Source: Spirochaetaceae bacterium (GTDB taxonomy: Bacteria > Spirochaetota > Spirochaetia > DSM-27196 > SLAA01). Taken from it: DNA of 7,792 nt. The DNA is taken from positions 1 through 7,792 of the forward strand of contig PXEI01000299.1 in NCBI GenBank assembly GCA_003564775.1, read 5' to 3'. Shown here piece after piece: positions 6,196 through 7,792 of the stretch (position 1 is its first letter; every line of letters starts with the position of its first letter). A program made the translations under genes and the position numbers. A model generated the notes under the pieces. That model was not told the origin of the DNA. It searched no databases and saw only the letters and a list, made by a program, of their open reading frames with translations.

Positions 6196-7428
6196 TTACT
6201 GGATAAGACTCCGCATGAGACGATCACTCCGCCACCAGACAACACTCGCACCGTCGCGGTTGGCTAGAAGCGCGGTAAGAATACCTTCGGGTGAAACGTG
6301 GAAGGTACGGTAGAACATACCTTTATCATCAACTACGATGTTTCTCCGCCCAAGAACTCGTCCAGAGCTGTTCATGACGAGCAGTTGTGAGCGCCGCTCG
6401 TCCTCCCTGCTCAGGAGCAAGAAATGCTCGCCTGCGGCTACGCCAACCAGTTCATAGAGATGTCGCACCTCTTCGCGTTCAAAGATACTGCTTCCGACAA
6501 CGTTGTGCACATTTTCGGGGACATCGACATACCCTTCATATCGTCCAGTTTCCAAATCTAGCCAGTATACGCGCGAAGCAAAGATCTCCATCCCATGCCG
6601 AGCACCGGTTTCTGGATCTTGCGACTGGTAGTAGTAGTTTAAGCTCAGGTAGAGGCGGGGCAACTCTCGGTCAGGAAGTATGGTCTCCAATGTTGGGATA
6701 TAGTCACCATCGTCGTCGGGAACGGGGAGGCGGTCCATTGGGATCTCGACGGTGTACAACGGATCACCCGCCGCGTTGAACCAGAAAACGAGCCAGGTAT
6801 CAAGCGTGCGCGAAATCACTACGACCTCGTCGCGATCGGTTGTGTGGAGACTTTCAATGTAAGGAAATGGGCTTCCACCAATACCTTCCTGCCCGAGGTA
6901 GTCGTGCAGGGTGCCGTCCCTTCCAAAACGCAGTACGAGGCGGTTTAAACTCACCTGCAGTTCTTCGTCGTAACTCGCGCGTTCTGAAGGCAGACGATCC
7001 TCTACCAGAAGCGTGTTATCTGAGGTAAACGCAATCTCACCAAGCTGGGTGAAGTGATACGGTACCGCACGTCGGTTGCTGACGGTTCCATCGCGTTGCG
7101 TGCCTTGCACCAGAACCGGTCGCGGATTATGGTCCGGGTTGTACACCATTGAAATAAGGTCACCAAACGAGGTGAACGTCATTATTTTGTTGGCGCTACC
7201 GTTGGCAATAGCAAACATGCCGTCGCGCATCACAATACGCGTCTTTGCCTGGAGAGGTGAGCCCGGCGCATGAAAAAGATCAAGCTCACTTTCCATGCGC
7301 CCAATTGCAAGTTCGAAAAGGTCCTCTCGCTCAAGCGCAACAGCCTGAGAACGACTGCATCCGACAAGAACGAGTACCGTTGCTGTGCATAGAAAAACTA
7401 GTTGAAGGCGGGATATTTTTGCTGCCAC
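6196..7428 (-). CDS. Lipoprotein with beta-propeller-like pattern, unknown function
   Basis: The 410-aa product starts with a lipoprotein signal peptide: charged AAKISR, hydrophobic core to residue 22, lipobox LVGC with Cys24, so it should be lipidated and held in the envelope. The rest shows repeated strand-turn-strand units with a G in the turn, for example IMTFTSFGDLISMVYN (82-97), LVLRFGRDGTLHDYLG (164-179), LVFWFNAAGDPLYTVEI (213-229), VYWLDLETGRYEGYVDV (287-303) and LLVMNSSGRVLGRRNIV (349-365). This suggests a beta-propeller or similar all-beta fold, by pattern only. An acidic loop DDDGDYIPTLE (238-248) may bind calcium. I do not recognise a named family. The only plausible start is GTG 7428; its promoter ends 8 nt upstream and there is no properly spaced Shine-Dalgarno sequence. 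It is first in a likely operon with nnr and the single-pass protein. Confidence 0.87.
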   Translation of the reverse strand: MAAKISRLQLVFLCTATVLVLVGCSRSQAVALEREDLFELAIGRMESELDLFHAPGSPLQAKTRIVMRDGMFAIANGSANKIMTFTSFGDLISMVYNPDHNPRPVLVQGTQRDGTVSNRRAVPYHFTQLGEIAFTSDNTLLVEDRLPSERASYDEELQVSLNRLVLRFGRDGTLHDYLGQEGIGGSPFPYIESLHTTDRDEVVVISRTLDTWLVFWFNAAGDPLYTVEIPMDRLPVPDDDGDYIPTLETILPDRELPRLYLSLNYYYQSQDPETGARHGMEIFASRVYWLDLETGRYEGYVDVPENVHNVVGSSIFEREEVRHLYELVGVAAGEHFLLLSREDERRSQLLVMNSSGRVLGRRNIVVDDKGMFYRTFHVSPEGILTALLANRDGASVVWWRSDRLMRSLIQ

Positions 7429-7436
7429 AGCCTCAC

Positions 7437-7466
7437 ATATTACCGGCCGCCGGTATTCTCTGTCAA
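7437..7466 (-). promoter_or_regulatory. Sigma-70 promoter of the lipoprotein-nnr operon, predicted leaderless
   Basis: On the minus strand: a perfect TTGACA (7466-7461), an 18-bp spacer, and TAATAT (7442-7437, 5/6 to consensus). The -10 box ends 8 nt before the GTG at 7428, so the mRNA should begin within one to three bases of the start codon. The nearby GAGG lies only 2 nt from the GTG, too close to act as a normal ribosome site. Confidence 0.78.
7441..7455. repeat. Perfect 7-1-7 palindrome in the lipoprotein promoter spacer
   Basis: TACCGGC-C-GCCGGTA fills most of the 18-bp spacer of the 7437-7466 promoter and overlaps two bases of its -10 box. This is a common position for an operator. 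No regulator gene is in the window. Confidence 0.6.
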
Positions 7467-7468
7467 TC

Positions 7469-7498
7469 TTGACCCGGCTTTCCTAATTCGGCTACAGT
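7469..7498 (+). promoter_or_regulatory. Sigma-70 promoter of secA, predicted leaderless
   Basis: TTGACC (7469-7474), an 18-bp spacer, TACAGT (7493-7498). The -10 box ends 5 nt before the secA ATG at 7504 and no Shine-Dalgarno sequence is present. Its -35 box is separated by 2 bp from that of the divergent lipoprotein promoter; GTCAA-TC-TTGAC across the junction is an inverted repeat made by the two -35 boxes themselves. Confidence 0.65.
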
Positions 7499-7503
7499 AA
7501 CTC

Positions 7504-7792
7504 ATGGTTCAAAAGCTAATTGATGTTGTTTTCGGCTCCAAAAGTGAGCACGATCTAAAGAGACTATTACCAATACTCCACGCAATTAACGCCCGCGAGA
7601 ACTGGGCTTTATCACTCCAGGAAGAGGACTTTCCAAGAGAAACCGACAAGCTTCGTCAGCGCTATGCCGACGGTGAGTCATTGGACGACCTGCTCCCCGA
7701 AGCCTATGCGCTGGCCCGAGAGGCCGCCCGCCGTGTTCTGGGAGAACGCCTCTACGACGTGCAGCTGCTTGGTGGTATTGTCCTGCACCAGG
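7504..7792 (+). CDS. secA: Preprotein translocase ATPase SecA, N-terminal fragment cut by window end
   Basis: SecA is the ATPase that drives unfolded preproteins through the SecYEG channel. Only the first 96 codons are present. Seen: the N-terminal amphipathic start MVQKLIDVVFGSKSEHDLKR, typical FGSK...LK..LPI..IN spacing, then LRQRYADGESLDDLLPEAYALAREAARRVLG and ERLYDVQLLGGIVLHQ (81-96), the conserved stretch just before the Walker A motif, which lies beyond the window. The frame is open to the last base. ATG 7504 is at the expected place for the family, directly behind its promoter. The identification is strong despite the truncation. Confidence 0.94.
   Translation, partial: MVQKLIDVVFGSKSEHDLKRLLPILHAINARENWALSLQEEDFPRETDKLRQRYADGESLDDLLPEAYALAREAARRVLGERLYDVQLLGGIVLHQ

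Noticed and set aside
6174..6251. Extended nnr start at GTG 6251 (26 more residues)
   Set aside because: It would overlap the lipoprotein gene by 56 nt and add residues unlike any NnrE N-terminus. GTG 6173 has a G-rich ribosome site and gives the expected start.
4673..6313. Several open frames on both strands inside nnr (for example 4673-4954, 5448-5882, 5867-6130)
   Set aside because: All are shadows of the well-supported Nnr reading frame.
6387..7472. Plus-strand open frames opposite the lipoprotein gene
   Set aside because: They are antisense to a gene with a clear lipobox and repeated beta pattern, and the last would run across the divergent promoters.

Overview
The window reads as an ordinary chromosomal segment from a free-living, moderately GC-rich spirochaete of the Spirochaeta/Alkalispirochaeta type. 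This is inferred from the character of the SecA N-terminus, the spirochaete-like uncharacterised envelope proteins and the lipoprotein. No phylogeny was run and the genus is a guess. I see no tRNA, rRNA, CRISPR array, insertion sequence, phage gene or toxin-antitoxin pair.

Layout, left to right. (1) Positions 1-1486, minus strand: the first 495 codons of a large DEAD/DEAH-box helicase of the YprA/MrfA (COG1205) type, whose C-terminus lies outside the window. (2) A 149-bp divergent spacer. (3) Positions 1636-2919, plus strand: glgC, an ADP-glucose pyrophosphorylase of cyanobacterial/plant character. (4) A 39-bp convergent gap with an 11-bp hairpin. (5) On the minus strand, a small four-helix membrane protein (3438-3875) followed by a MutT-like Nudix hydrolase (2959-3384), probably one transcript from a good promoter at 3912-3939. 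(6) A minus-strand cluster read from 7428 down to 3986: a lipoprotein, the bifunctional NAD(P)HX repair enzyme Nnr, and a single-pass membrane protein whose start overlaps the nnr stop. (7) A 75-bp divergent spacer and then the first 96 codons of secA, plus strand, running off the end.

The most interesting signal is in the 5' ends. Three genes (glgC, the lipoprotein, secA) have near-consensus sigma-70 promoters whose -10 box ends only 5-8 nt before the start codon, with no usable Shine-Dalgarno sequence, so their mRNAs should be leaderless or nearly so. The lipoprotein and secA promoters are back to back, with only 2 bp between their -35 boxes, and the lipoprotein promoter has a perfect 7-1-7 palindrome in its spacer. 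Genes inside operons (nnr and the single-pass protein) have G-rich or AGGAG-type ribosome sites instead, so both initiation modes appear to be used here.

Functionally the genes are a housekeeping mix: polyglucan synthesis (GlgC), DNA repair (helicase), nucleotide clean-up (Nudix), nicotinamide cofactor repair (Nnr), protein export (SecA) and three envelope proteins of unknown function. I found no convincing evidence of a new defence or mobile system.
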